Source of the DNA: J054 sp965221985 | Lineage (GTDB): Bacteria > Pseudomonadota > Gammaproteobacteria > Steroidobacterales > GCA-2729495 | Direction of reading: 5' to 3' | DNA: 64,000 nucleotides | Assembly (NCBI GenBank): GCA_965221985.1 | Contig: OZ244928.1 | Location: 1,860,001 to 1,924,000, forward strand | Shown here: in pieces, positions 49,472 through 59,297 of the stretch | How the letters are laid out: each line of letters opens with the position of its first letter | How positions within the stretch are numbered: position 1 is the first letter of the stretch | Position numbers and translations under genes: made by a program | The notes under the pieces: model-generated | The model's input: only the letters and a program-made list of their open reading frames with translations | Database searches by the model: none | Told to the model about the DNA's origin: nothing

Positions 49472-50806
49472 TTAGTTGGTAAGACGTTGTGAGGCCGCTA
49501 GAGTATTTTCATCCAGGTCATACTGCGTGAGTACAGCTATGGCAAACAGCGCAGCGAGGGCGGGAAATAGGCCGACGGCAAGATAAATGACGGTAACGGT
49601 TGCATCGGGTTGCACCACGGTTTCGCCAGCCTTAGAAGAGACGAAACCATTCGCGGCAAGGTACATGCTAAATAGCAGCGGGCCAAAAGCCGAAGCTGCT
49701 TTTTCCATGGTGCTGTAAACGCCTGAATATAAACCCTCGCGATTGAGACCAGTTCTCCGTCGATCGTATTCGATGGTATCCGGCAACAAGGAGAAGCCCA
49801 GTATGATCACACCGCCGACAACCAGGCCCAGGCAGAGCACGCGTAAATTGGTCAACCAGCTGGGTTCCTGCGGGCCAGCGAGTAGCCAGGACGCGACAAC
49901 CACCGCGTACAGAAAGGCTGCCAGCATGAAGGCATTGCGCTTGCCCCAGCGCCGCGACGCCCAGTTCCAAGCTGGCGCAGCGACCACCGGCCCTATAGTC
50001 AAGAAGATTCCGAGTGAAGTCAGCAGCGCTGTGCCGCGTTCCAATACGTATTGGGAAAAAAACAGGAAGGCGGAAACCTGGCTGGCTTGTGCTGTGAGCA
50101 TTCCCAGCTTGGCCAAGATAAAGACGATAAACGGCTTATTTCGGGCAACTATTATCCATTGTTCCACCAAGCTATATGGCGATTGTTCGGTTCTTTCAAT
50201 GAATTTTACGCTCGCCGTGAGTCGATAGCAGATCAGCATGCTGACCAGGATGCTGGTACCAACCGACCAGCCGAGCAAGGGGTAGCCCTGGGCATCGCCA
50301 AATTTTTTCAGCAACAGAGAGCCACCTAGAATTGCGGCGAGATTGGCCGTGGCAAAAAATATCACTCGGTAAGACATCAAAACAGTTCGTTCATGATACT
50401 CGTCGGTCATCTCCGCCGGCATGGCCAAGTGGGGTACGTTAAAAACCGTGTAAGCCGTGGCATATAACAATAAGACGAGGGTTACCGCGACGACGGTTGT
50501 GCTTTGATTGTCGTAGCTCGGCAAATTGAAGAGCAGAATAAAGCTGCCTGTACAGGCAAGAGCACCCAGCAGTAGCCATGGTCGACGCCGGCCCCGCTTG
50601 GATACTGTTCGATCGCTGATATAGCCCATCAGGGGATCAGTGACTAAATCATAGAGCCGTACCACGAAAATTATTTGGCCAGCGCGAAGCGCATCGATAC
50701 CCAAAACACCCGTTAGGTAAAAAAGAAGATAAAAGCTATAAATGCCGATCATGACTTGCGAGCCATGCGCGCCTACCGCCCAGCCGAATTTCTCTAGGCG
50801 GGTCAC
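49472..50806 (-). CDS. GPH-type MFS symporter (second of pair)
   Basis: 444 residues, 12 helices, with 'DPLMGYISDRTVSKRGRRRP' as the family loop. It is a paralogue of the adjacent gene at 48080 but clearly diverged, so the duplication is not recent. It starts 35 bases after the NmrA-like reductase stop; the order reductase, GPH, GPH looks like one leftward operon. Substrate unknown. Confidence 0.9.
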   Translation of the reverse strand: MTRLEKFGWAVGAHGSQVMIGIYSFYLLFYLTGVLGIDALRAGQIIFVVRLYDLVTDPLMGYISDRTVSKRGRRRPWLLLGALACTGSFILLFNLPSYDNQSTTVVAVTLVLLLYATAYTVFNVPHLAMPAEMTDEYHERTVLMSYRVIFFATANLAAILGGSLLLKKFGDAQGYPLLGWSVGTSILVSMLICYRLTASVKFIERTEQSPYSLVEQWIIVARNKPFIVFILAKLGMLTAQASQVSAFLFFSQYVLERGTALLTSLGIFLTIGPVVAAPAWNWASRRWGKRNAFMLAAFLYAVVVASWLLAGPQEPSWLTNLRVLCLGLVVGGVIILGFSLLPDTIEYDRRRTGLNREGLYSGVYSTMEKAASAFGPLLFSMYLAANGFVSSKAGETVVQPDATVTVIYLAVGLFPALAALFAIAVLTQYDLDENTLAASQRLTN

Positions 50807-50840
50807 TTTTTAGCGGGCGAGTACATCGTGCTTTTTGGTA

Positions 50841-51515
50841 TCAACTACTGCGCGGTCTAATTTCGCTAAACGAGGGCGCTTTGTCGCCCTCATCCGCGAT
50901 GGCTACGATGCGCGAAATATTCTCACTGTTTTCAACTTCATCGAGTAGATAGTGGGCTAAGTCCGATCGGCTGATCGCCAGACCAGCGGGCAGGCTGCCG
51001 TCGTTGGTTAGCAACCAGTCATTCCGCGGTGGCCGGTTGTGCAGCATGGGTGCCCGTACCACGGTGGTATTCAGGCTAGACCCTAGCACGAGGGATTCCA
51101 TTTGCTGCATTTCATCGTAATACTTACGGCGTAGAAACAGATAAATATTTCGCCGTATGCCTTTACGTTTTACATTTCGCGCGGCGCCAAAGGAAGAGAT
51201 TACTATCAAGCGTCGCACCTCGTTCGCTATCGCTGCATCGAGAACATTTTGATGGGATTTGGTGTTGAAGTCGCTGCGCTTATCCCTGAGATCCGTTTTT
51301 CCCACGGACGTAATGATGGCATCTGCCCCTGCCAGTCCGGTTTGTAGCGATGGCGGATCAAATACGTCGGCCGGGCGAATTTCCAAGCGCGGATCTTGCT
51401 GGTCTATTTTCTGCGGGGACCGCGCTAGGGCTAGTACGTCGTGACCACGGCCCAGCGCCTCCCGGGTAATTTGCTGGCCCGTTTGTCCTGAAGCACCGAC
51501 GATGGCGAGTTTCAT
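50841..51515 (-). CDS. NAD(P)-binding SDR (NmrA-like) reductase
   Basis: About 224 residues from the ATG at 51515, which has GGAGG 11 bases upstream; the frame opens six codons earlier. The N-terminal 'LAIVGASGQTGQQI' is the atypical SDR dinucleotide motif GxxGxxG, followed by 'DAIITSVGKTDLRDKR'. It should bind NADP(H); the reaction is unknown. It is first in the run with the two GPH symporters. Confidence 0.88.
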   Translation of the reverse strand: MKLAIVGASGQTGQQITREALGRGHDVLALARSPQKIDQQDPRLEIRPADVFDPPSLQTGLAGADAIITSVGKTDLRDKRSDFNTKSHQNVLDAAIANEVRRLIVISSFGAARNVKRKGIRRNIYLFLRRKYYDEMQQMESLVLGSSLNTTVVRAPMLHNRPPRNDWLLTNDGSLPAGLAISRSDLAHYLLDEVENSENISRIVAIADEGDKAPSFSEIRPRSS

Positions 51516-51639
51516 GGTCTGTTGAACCTCCATGTAAGCTGCAAACTACATCGGGCAGTTTGCAAAATCCACTCGCTCGCTGTCCCATCCACCTAGTCCT
51601 CCGCGTTATCATGCGCGTGAAAATTAGGGGAGTGTGGTA

Positions 51640-51999
51640 ATGAATGAGCTGGTGCAACGCGTACATGAACAGACGGAGGCCTACAATCAGAAGGACCTGA
51701 CGAAATTGCTGGGGAATTTGGCGGAAGACTATGAGTCATATGAGGTGCGGTCTGAAGGTCCGTGCCGGCGTGCGCAGGGTCGCGAGCAGGTTGAACGTGC
51801 CCTCGCTGCAATGTTTGCAGCCAGCGGCTACGCCAGTTCGCGGGTCGAAGAGGTACGCGCCTACGGCAATTTGGCGATAGCCGTTGAGATCGATACTTTC
51901 GAAACGGATGAAGGCGCCAAGACGATGAGATCTCTGGGTCTCTACGAGTTTGCTGACGGCAAGTTACGTCGATCCTGGAATTTCCCGATTCAAGAATAG
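51640..51999 (+). CDS. SnoaL/NTF2-like small protein
   Basis: 119 residues from the ATG at 51640 (GGGGAG seven bases upstream). 'YNQKDLTKLLGNLAEDYESYEV' (core 'LTKLLGNLAEDYESY') and 'GREQVERALAAMFA' followed by four strands are the SnoaL-like cone fold. Members are isomerases, hydrolases or ligand-binding proteins, so no reaction is assigned. It is divergent from the NmrA-like gene. Confidence 0.78.
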   Translation: MNELVQRVHEQTEAYNQKDLTKLLGNLAEDYESYEVRSEGPCRRAQGREQVERALAAMFAASGYASSRVEEVRAYGNLAIAVEIDTFETDEGAKTMRSLGLYEFADGKLRRSWNFPIQE

Positions 52000-52213
52000 C
52001 CTTCGTAGACTTGGGTTTTCTAATTGAACTCCGGCCTTGCTATCAGCGATTGAGCGTTCTTAGCAGCACAGACCATAGGGTAGTCGCCGTGCTTGCGCGT
52101 GGTGATTCCGGGCCAGGATTAGTGTTATTCATGTCATGATTGACGCCAGTGCCTTGAGGCTATTTAACGGCCATAAACGGGCAAGATTCTTCACGCTTGA
52201 GGGAGTGTTCTGA

Positions 52214-53257
52214 ATGACTAAATTCTATTGGCGTGGCCTATTCTTGGCCGCCGCCCTTTTGCTCAATGCTTGTTCTGCCTCGGCAGGTGCCCACGGCGGC
52301 GCTAAAGCTTCAAAGATTGACGAATTGCCGGTGCGCTCGGGCGACTGGTCGCCCGCCGAAATCGCGCGTGGCCGGGAACAATTGGTTCGCGCTTTTGATG
52401 CGGCTTGGCTACGAATCGTCGCCAGCGGTAGAGATCAGGAAATCGTTGCCACGCAGCCGCCGAATCAACCAGGCGCGGCGAAAAGTTACATGGTTCGCCT
52501 AGTTGATTGTTTGCCGCAGCCGGAGTTGGCGCCTTGGCCGGAGAAACCGGTGGGCATGTTTAAAGATATTCTAGAGACCGGCGTGATTCGGCAGCTCACT
52601 CAGGGTGTTCCCGAGAATCCCCAAAATACCTCATGGTATTTTTCGAGTATCAGCCAGGCCTATCAGACTGAAGTACTCAAAATGATTGGTGAACACTATG
52701 GTGTTGAGCTCGAAGTTGAAAATGTCGTTCTGCCGCCCGGCCGTTTGCCCGCGACCTCGCTGTTGGTGGATAACAAGATAGATTTCATTTCTCAGCTCAA
52801 TGCCGTAGGCGGCAATACGCAAGAATTGCGGCGCCGGAAATCCCGCCGTTTTAGTTGCACCATGAGTGCATCCAGCCAGTTTATTCATATTCCGAAGAAA
52901 TCTGAATTGGTGGATCAAATCAAGAGTCTGAATGACCTCATCGCACGGCCAGCTGTGAAAGTTTGTGCGGGGCCGCTGACGACACAAACGGCCCAGGCAT
53001 TTATGCCGAAGCACACTGTAAAAACGAAATACGTCAATGACTTAACGGCTTGCGACAAAGCGGTGAGAGACGGCAAGCTGGATGTCATCGTCAACCCCCT
53101 GAATGACTTGGCGGTGGCGGGGATTGAGGGTTACCACTCTGTCCACACTTTATTGGTTGCGGGAACGCCATTGTGGGTGGCCGCCGAAGGGATTGTGTGT
53201 CCTGCCGATGATGATCCGCGTACCGAGGATGCTTGTTTTGAAACCGACCCGCCTTAA
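52214..53257 (+). CDS. Lipoprotein resembling a periplasmic solute-binding protein
   Basis: 347 residues. Lipoprotein signal 'LLLNACSASAG' (LNAC, Cys20) and GAGGGAG ribosome site. The latter part has the look of a family 3 solute-binding fold: 'MIGEHYGVELEVE', 'SLLVDNKIDFISQLNAVG' and later 'CDKAVRDGKLDVIVNPLNDLA'. No ABC permease genes are beside it, so it may be a sensor or an orphan binding protein. Ligand unknown. Confidence 0.65.
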   Translation: MTKFYWRGLFLAAALLLNACSASAGAHGGAKASKIDELPVRSGDWSPAEIARGREQLVRAFDAAWLRIVASGRDQEIVATQPPNQPGAAKSYMVRLVDCLPQPELAPWPEKPVGMFKDILETGVIRQLTQGVPENPQNTSWYFSSISQAYQTEVLKMIGEHYGVELEVENVVLPPGRLPATSLLVDNKIDFISQLNAVGGNTQELRRRKSRRFSCTMSASSQFIHIPKKSELVDQIKSLNDLIARPAVKVCAGPLTTQTAQAFMPKHTVKTKYVNDLTACDKAVRDGKLDVIVNPLNDLAVAGIEGYHSVHTLLVAGTPLWVAAEGIVCPADDDPRTEDACFETDPP

Positions 53258-53295
53258 ACGAAATGCTGGGTCATGGTCATGAGGAATAGCAGGAT

Positions 53296-54153
53296 ATGAT
53301 TCTAATCACAGGTGCTGCGGGCAAGACAGGGCTTGCAACGGCTCGTCAGTTAGCGGCTGCGGACGTTCCATTTAGTGCCTTGATTCGCAATCCGGAAAAG
53401 GCGGGTCCGCTAGAGGAACTGGGCGCCGATGTCGTTTGTGGTGATATTGGTGATGAAGAATTTTTGGCGAAGGCCTTGGCGGGTATCACCCAGACATTTC
53501 TCATCATGCCCAATGGGGAAGAGCAACTCCGCCTAGAGAAACAATTTACCGATGCCGCAGCCCAGGCCGGTGTACAACACTTGGCCTACCTTTCATCCAT
53601 TGAGTCCGTGCCGGAAAATTTGAATCCCATTACTCAAATGCACGTCGCCGCCGAAGAACATATTCGGAAATCTGGTATGGCGTGGACCATGATTCGGCCG
53701 AGTTTCTTCATGCAGATTTTCGAGGGCTCCGCGGCGAGAATTCGTGAGCAGAACCAAATCGTCATGCCGGCTGGCCGGGGAACAATTGCCACGACTGATT
53801 TACGCGATGTGGCTGAGGTCATGTTGCACGTGTTTACCGAGCCTGGCCATGAGAATAAGAGTTATGACTTGACCGGTCCGGAGCTATTGACCTTTGCAGA
53901 GGTCGCCCAATGTTTCTCCGAGGTGTTGGGCCGAAAGATCGAGTATGTCGATCAGCCGATGGAGGAGTTTGAAGCCCGCTTGCGTTCTGTTGGTTTGCCC
54001 GAGTGGCGAGTCAATGCCGTGTGTAAAGAATTTGTCGCTATAGCGGCGGGCTCCATTGATCACACCACGGATACGGTTAAGAAGCTACTGGGCCGGCCCC
54101 CGCGGTCATTGGCGGAATTTGTTAAAGACAATGCCGATAAATTTTCCGCTTAA
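53296..54153 (+). CDS. NmrA-like NAD(P)-binding oxidoreductase
   Basis: 285 residues. 'ILITGAAGKTGLATARQL' gives the GxxGxxG dinucleotide motif; 'LIRNPEKAGPLEELGADVVCGD' and 'TMIRPSFFMQ' follow the atypical SDR/NmrA layout used by quinone oxidoreductase-like enzymes. It follows the binding-protein gene after 38 bases on the same strand. It may be an NADPH-dependent reductase or an NADP sensor. Confidence 0.9.
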   Translation: MILITGAAGKTGLATARQLAAADVPFSALIRNPEKAGPLEELGADVVCGDIGDEEFLAKALAGITQTFLIMPNGEEQLRLEKQFTDAAAQAGVQHLAYLSSIESVPENLNPITQMHVAAEEHIRKSGMAWTMIRPSFFMQIFEGSAARIREQNQIVMPAGRGTIATTDLRDVAEVMLHVFTEPGHENKSYDLTGPELLTFAEVAQCFSEVLGRKIEYVDQPMEEFEARLRSVGLPEWRVNAVCKEFVAIAAGSIDHTTDTVKKLLGRPPRSLAEFVKDNADKFSA

Positions 54154-54292
54154 GTTCGCCCACGACGCATGCTTGACTACGGTCGCCGAAGGAACCTAAA
54201 TGCGAGATGGACATCTAGCAGGGTGCTGGACTCTCGGCGATATCGAAATGAATACCCGCTAGATTCTAGTGCGGTCAATGGACTTAACTGGC

Positions 54293-55126
54293 TTAATGCC
54301 AATCATAAAGAAGTAGAGTCAGGCACTTTGCCGATCCGCCGGCCTTGAGAAATTCATCGAGTGGTGTGATCTGGACGTTAAATCCTGCTCGGGACAATTT
54401 TCTGCGCAGGGTCGATGAGACATCGTGCATGAAGATTTCCTCGCCTATATTAACAGCGTTGCAGCTGAAGCGAATGGCATCTTGCTCGGAAACTTCGATT
54501 CTTCTTTCGGCGAATGTTCTGCTTTTTATTTTTTCAAGAGATTCCGAGTCAAAGGCACCCGGGTAGTACATGATCCAGCCTCTGTCCAATACGCATAGGC
54601 AGGTATCGATGTGGTAGAAGCGCGGGTCCACGAGTTTCAGAGTAACGATATCTAGCCCAAAACATTTTTCCAGGTGCTGGTAGGCAGTAGACTCGGTGCG
54701 CGGCCCGGCGGAAGTCCAAAGCCATTGGCCGCTGCTATCCAGCAGGCAGTCACCCTGGCCTTCAAAGCCGACATCATCAGGCAGGGGGTAGAGCTTGAAT
54801 CCGTTCGACTCGAACCAGTACTTAAAGTGATGCTCTTCGCCACGCCGCTCCATGGGCATGAAGTGGCTGGGTACGGCGTTTTCCCCGATAGAAATACCGG
54901 CGTTGGCGGTAAACACCATGTCGGGAAGCCCTGCCTGTGGTTCCAAGAGCTTTACCTGGACATGGGCTTCGAGGGCTCGACGAAGGTTTGTCCATTGTTG
55001 TCCCGCGAGTTTCAGGTCAAGATTGCCGACGTTATCGGCCATCCAGGGGTTGATAATGTAGTCCACCGAGAAATACTGGGGCGGACACATCAGTACCTGG
55101 GAGACCTTCCCGAAGTGCTTATTCAT
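54293..55126 (-). CDS. Amidinotransferase-superfamily hydrolase (DDAH-like)
   Basis: 277 residues, the pentein fold. Catalytic groups are visible: Glu122 and Asp126 in 'FEGQGDCLL', His172 in 'FYHIDTCLCVL', and Cys268 in 'GGSAKCLTL'. This order is that of dimethylarginine dimethylaminohydrolases and related guanidino-group hydrolases, acting in the cytoplasm. Specificity for dimethylarginine, arginine or another guanidino compound cannot be decided by eye. Confidence 0.88.
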   Translation of the reverse strand: MNKHFGKVSQVLMCPPQYFSVDYIINPWMADNVGNLDLKLAGQQWTNLRRALEAHVQVKLLEPQAGLPDMVFTANAGISIGENAVPSHFMPMERRGEEHHFKYWFESNGFKLYPLPDDVGFEGQGDCLLDSSGQWLWTSAGPRTESTAYQHLEKCFGLDIVTLKLVDPRFYHIDTCLCVLDRGWIMYYPGAFDSESLEKIKSRTFAERRIEVSEQDAIRFSCNAVNIGEEIFMHDVSSTLRRKLSRAGFNVQITPLDEFLKAGGSAKCLTLLLYDWH

Positions 55127-55301
55127 GACACAAGCCTTTGCCCGGTATTGCTATGCTTCAAGTCATCTCTGGCATTGGTCGTTTCTCTCAAACCTATCAA
55201 CGCCGTGATGACTATTTGCGCTGAATTTACCGTATTTCATTTAGCTTCGCTTGCGTCCTTGGCTAGGCTGAGTATCGTTTACTGACTAGGAGAGTTTTTT
55301 C

Positions 55302-55985
55302 GTGTCACTGCAGCTTTACGGTGATCCCGCTTCCCCCTACGTCATGCGCGTCATCATGTATGCGCGGCTGAAGGGTCTTGAGTTGGAAATCCCGCCGGTG
55401 CCCGGCGGCAATCCGCGATCAGCCGCCTATCATGAGCTGAACCCGCTGGGTAAGGTGCCCGGGCTAATGGTTGATGGAGAAATGATTCCCGAGTCCGAGG
55501 TCATCTGCGAATATCTTGAGGATGCCTACCCACAAAATCCAGGTCTGCCCACCGGTCCATGGGAACGAGCGATTTCGCGCATCGTTGCACGTACTACGGA
55601 TCTCTATATCTCCCCCGGCTTCAATGCAATGTTGCCGCAATTAGACGTGGAGGGGCGCGAGCCGGCAACAGTGGCTTCCATCGGTGCGCAGTTCGAAAAG
55701 GCATTTAAAGCCCTAGAGTTCTACATGGGCCCCGGCCCATTTTGTGTTGGAATGCACCCGACATTGGGTGATTGCGCACTGGGTCCGTATATCAAGCTTT
55801 TGCAGCAGCTGGGCTTTCCGGATTTTGAGCAAATCTCTGATCCGACAGTGGGCAACGGCCGGTTGGCAAACTGGTGGCAGGCAATGCGATCGCACGCCGA
55901 GTGCGGTCGCCTCCTGCAAATGTACGAGCAATCCGTACAAGAATTCTTGCGGGTTAATCGCAGTTCAATCACCCGTCACAGTTAA
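55302..55985 (+). CDS. Glutathione S-transferase family protein
   Basis: 227 residues, start GTG at 55302 with AGGAGAG eight bases upstream. The N-terminal thioredoxin-like domain shows 'LNPLGKVPGLMVDGEMIPESEVICEYLED' (core 'GKVPGLMVDG' and 'ESEVICEYLE'), the glutathione site; the C-terminal part is helical. Its substrate is not recognisable. It is followed 53 bases later by a serine hydrolase gene on the same strand. Confidence 0.9.
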   Translation: MSLQLYGDPASPYVMRVIMYARLKGLELEIPPVPGGNPRSAAYHELNPLGKVPGLMVDGEMIPESEVICEYLEDAYPQNPGLPTGPWERAISRIVARTTDLYISPGFNAMLPQLDVEGREPATVASIGAQFEKAFKALEFYMGPGPFCVGMHPTLGDCALGPYIKLLQQLGFPDFEQISDPTVGNGRLANWWQAMRSHAECGRLLQMYEQSVQEFLRVNRSSITRHS

Positions 55986-56038
55986 CGGCGCGAAGTGGCC
56001 GATAGCATTCAGGCAAAGAGACGCTTAAGCTTCACGAT

Positions 56039-57346
56039 ATGCAGGTTTCTATAAAGCGCTGGTTCTTCCGGTTTATCCAGGCGGGGCTATTCGTGACGGG
56101 CTTGCTCGTCATGATCATGGGTTGTGAACCGAAGTCTACCGTTGTGGAAACGACGGCGGCGCCCACCAAACCACGCATTTATAGCGAAGCGGATGAAGCT
56201 GTATATCGGCAGCGTTATGAATTGCTAATGGCTGGGCCCGCTAGTCGTGGTGAAGGCCTTCAACTCTATGACATTCTGGAGACCATCCATGGCGCGCCGG
56301 CTTATTCGCCATTGCCCCAGGCAGTGGTTAAGGCGCTTTCGAGCTCAGCGATTGAGGCAGCGACGGACTACGCCGCGGCGAACAATTCCACTGCTCTGAT
56401 GATTTGGCGCGAAGGTCAATTGGAAGTGGCCGAGTACTTTGGCGATATCGATTCAAGAACGCAGATAGTTTCGCGCTCCCTGGCAAAACCCCTGGGTGTG
56501 ATTGCCGTCGGTCGCGCTATTGCCGAGGGACATATTGATTCCCTGGATCAGTCGGTTGCCGACTTCATTACCGAGTGGCAGGGAACGAATAAGGCCGGTA
56601 TAAAAGTTCGCCACTTACTCGATATGCGTAGCGGCCTGTTGCCACAGTCGCCAGAGATGGAACTGGACAGTATCTTGAGCCGTGCTTACCTGCATCCTCG
56701 TCACGACGAGATCATTATTAACGAGTATCCGCTCAGTCATGAGCCAGGCACACGCTATGAATATTCGAATGCGAGCTCCGATCTGGTCGCCGTACTTATC
56801 GAGCGTGCGGCGGATACCCGCTATGCCACATGGGTATCTGAACAAGTGCTGAAACCCCTGGGCGCGGCGGGTGGTGAGGTTTGGACGACTCGCAAGGGCG
56901 GCCTCGCGCATGCGGGTTGCTGCGTGAAACTACCGGCGGAGTCTTGGTTACGGCTGGCGATCCTATTATTGAATGACGGCAATTGGCTTGGATGGCCGTT
57001 GCTGCCAAGCGGCTATGTCCAGGCCATGCGCACGCCCACTCCCCAGAATCCCCATACCGGTATGGGAGTTTATATTGGCCAGCCTTACACCGAGCGCCGG
57101 GGTGCGGCAAATCCCGATCGTTTCCCGGAGCTGGGTACTTATCACAGTGAGCCATATCTCGCCGATGACTTAATCCTATTCGATGGGAACGCCAATCAAG
57201 TCGTCTATATTGTCCCATCGAGGGATCTTGTTATCCTGCGTACGGGCGGGCAACCGCCTAAATCGCCGGAGTGGGATAACGCTTATTTGCCCAATTTGAT
57301 TCTGCGCGATCTCGCCGGGGAGGCCGATCCAAAGTCTCCCGAGTGA
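56039..57346 (+). CDS. Serine hydrolase, beta-lactamase class C-like lipoprotein
   Basis: 435 residues. A lipoprotein signal ('MIMGCEPK', Cys29) anchors it to a membrane. The SxxK motif is Ser147-Leu-Ala-Lys150, the YxN motif is Tyr242-Ser-Asn244, and 'RHLLDMRSGL' is the usual connecting helix of the esterase/EstB group. Such proteins hydrolyse esters, amides or peptides in the periplasm; beta-lactamase activity is not implied. There is no strong ribosome site ahead of the ATG. Confidence 0.88.
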   Translation: MQVSIKRWFFRFIQAGLFVTGLLVMIMGCEPKSTVVETTAAPTKPRIYSEADEAVYRQRYELLMAGPASRGEGLQLYDILETIHGAPAYSPLPQAVVKALSSSAIEAATDYAAANNSTALMIWREGQLEVAEYFGDIDSRTQIVSRSLAKPLGVIAVGRAIAEGHIDSLDQSVADFITEWQGTNKAGIKVRHLLDMRSGLLPQSPEMELDSILSRAYLHPRHDEIIINEYPLSHEPGTRYEYSNASSDLVAVLIERAADTRYATWVSEQVLKPLGAAGGEVWTTRKGGLAHAGCCVKLPAESWLRLAILLLNDGNWLGWPLLPSGYVQAMRTPTPQNPHTGMGVYIGQPYTERRGAANPDRFPELGTYHSEPYLADDLILFDGNANQVVYIVPSRDLVILRTGGQPPKSPEWDNAYLPNLILRDLAGEADPKSPE

Positions 57347-57389
57347 GGCTTCCTGGTTTTCAACAAAGCCCCAATACAGTTATTGGCTC

Positions 57390-57821
57390 TTAAGTCATCG
57401 GCGGCCGGCCTGTTGGCACAACTCCCTCATGATGATGAACACGCCGCCACTCGCCCTCTATCCGTCTAGCTACCGTTGTAATGCGCACTCTGCCGGCTAA
57501 TGCGCCTGGGGGCTCAAATTCGTAGTCTAGGTAGTAGCGAGCGATGGCCACGTCGTCGTAGATATCAATAATTGGTTCTTCGATGTTAATGCTTAGGGCG
57601 CCGCGTTTGGCTGAGTCCGACATATCCTGCTTGCGGAACTCTTCGCGCGCCGCGCTGTCGCCGCGGACCAAATCTGGTTCGAACAGATCCCAGATGGTGC
57701 ACTCGGGGGCATCGCAAAGATCTACTTGGGAGGGTTTGAAAGTTTGGTAGGCGGCAAAGACATCAGCCACGAGTTTGGCGACTGCCTGCTCGTCCTGGCT
57801 TAGATTGCTATTCGTGGACAT
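57390..57821 (-). CDS. SnoaL/DUF4440-like protein
   Basis: 143 residues, no signal peptide. The pattern 'LVADVFAAYQTFKP' helix, 'CTIWDLFEPDLV' and 'VRITTVARRIEGEWRRVHHHEG' is that of NTF2-like proteins with DUF4440/calcium-kinase association domain look. GAGGAAAC precedes the ATG. Role unknown. Confidence 0.75.
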   Translation of the reverse strand: MSTNSNLSQDEQAVAKLVADVFAAYQTFKPSQVDLCDAPECTIWDLFEPDLVRGDSAAREEFRKQDMSDSAKRGALSINIEEPIIDIYDDVAIARYYLDYEFEPPGALAGRVRITTVARRIEGEWRRVHHHEGVVPTGRPPMT

Positions 57822-57892
57822 ATTGTTTCCTCACATGATTCTGCTACCAATGGTCATTCAGTTCCCCGCTGGGCCATGAAAGCTTCTAAATG

Positions 57893-59278
57893 TTAACGAA
57901 AAATCTGGTACAAACTGAATAGCCCAACGATGAGTAGGCTTAAGCAAGATAAGAGTAGTGCCGTGTCCCATAGTGGCCCCGGCCGTAAACGCTGATCCGT
58001 TAATCTAAAACGCATGTAGAGTGCGCTAAACCCAATGGCCGGCAGTACCAGGGACTGGACTAAACCACCCAAGACGATTAGTCGCAGTGGATTCCAACCC
58101 GTGAGAAAGATTAGAAGGCAAACTAAGGGAAGTAGTAGCGATAAAGTGGCCAAGCAGTGTTCCTGGGTTCTTGAAGATTCCGGCAACAAGCCCGTGATTG
58201 CAAGACAGTCGGTAAACAGTCGCGCCGCACCCGCGTTGGCCACGAGAAATGAGGAGTACAGAACCGCCAGCGCGCCGGCAATGAATAGGCCTTTTGCGTA
58301 GGTACCGAATACTGGCACATAGGCAGTGGCCAAGTTCGCGATCATTTGCATGCCATCGACGTTGCCCCCGGTGGCATGTAGCACGGCGGCTCCGATAAAG
58401 AAAAATGCCACGGTGGTACTGGTATAGATAGTTAAGGACAGAAAAGCATCGATTTTCATTACGCGAATCCAGGCATTCGCGCGTGCTGCCCAGGTGGCAT
58501 CGCTAGAATTGCTGCCAACATAAGCACCATAGCCGCGCTCTAGGCACCAATAAGGGTAAATGATTAGATCCGTTCCGCCGACGCCGATGATGCCAAAGGC
58601 TGCTAGGGCGGTGAGCCATACTCCCGGGTCATCCGGCCAATCGAACAATAGACCATCTAATATGTCGGCGGCCGGCACCGCAAAATTCGTCGTCTGAAGT
58701 GCGATGGCGTTGCCCACGGTGATCACAGTGAAGCACAGCACCAGACCCACGCAGAGGGTTTCTAATACTCTGTACCGGCCGAAAAATAGCAGTAGCGATG
58801 TGGCGATGGCCACTATGATTGCCCAGTATTGTGGATCGTGAGCAGCTGGGGCCTGATCACTTGCTAGATCCCGAGCGTAGTCACCGGTTATCGGGGCGGC
58901 CATGGACAAGGCCTGACCGACGCCACCCAAAATTCCAGCCAACATGCCGTAGGTGGTAACCATCATGACTAACCACAGCCAGACCAGCCAGTTGATACGC
59001 CACCGCGGACCGGGAATCCGGTTAAGGGCCCTCAAAGTTGTTTCGTTGCTGCTAATGGCATAGCGAGCTAGTTCGACCTGGACAAACACTTTTATGACGC
59101 AGCCGACCACTATGATCCACAGTAGACCAATACCCGCCTTGGCGCCGGCATTCGTTGTGGCGATGAGTTCGCCAGACCCGACCAGTCCGGCCGCCACGAT
59201 GAGACCTGGGCCAAGATAGCGCAATACTTCGCTAAATTTACGCGGTGCTTCGCGCGTTCTCTTAGCCGATAGTTTCAT
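57893..59278 (-). CDS. Nramp-related transporter lacking the canonical metal motif
   Basis: 461 residues with about 11 helices in the Nramp (SLC11) layout. The first helix reads 'GLVGSGELIATTNAGAKAG' where metal transporters have DPGN, and the helix-6 region 'GVGGTDLIIYPYWCLERGYG' lacks the usual Met-Pro-His. The residues that coordinate Mn or Fe are therefore absent, and the substrate may not be a transition metal. It lies 19 bases after a small membrane-protein gene on the same strand. Confidence 0.85.
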   Translation of the reverse strand: MKLSAKRTREAPRKFSEVLRYLGPGLIVAAGLVGSGELIATTNAGAKAGIGLLWIIVVGCVIKVFVQVELARYAISSNETTLRALNRIPGPRWRINWLVWLWLVMMVTTYGMLAGILGGVGQALSMAAPITGDYARDLASDQAPAAHDPQYWAIIVAIATSLLLFFGRYRVLETLCVGLVLCFTVITVGNAIALQTTNFAVPAADILDGLLFDWPDDPGVWLTALAAFGIIGVGGTDLIIYPYWCLERGYGAYVGSNSSDATWAARANAWIRVMKIDAFLSLTIYTSTTVAFFFIGAAVLHATGGNVDGMQMIANLATAYVPVFGTYAKGLFIAGALAVLYSSFLVANAGAARLFTDCLAITGLLPESSRTQEHCLATLSLLLPLVCLLIFLTGWNPLRLIVLGGLVQSLVLPAIGFSALYMRFRLTDQRLRPGPLWDTALLLSCLSLLIVGLFSLYQIFR

Positions 59279-59297
59279 GCCGCTGAATTCGCCTTGC

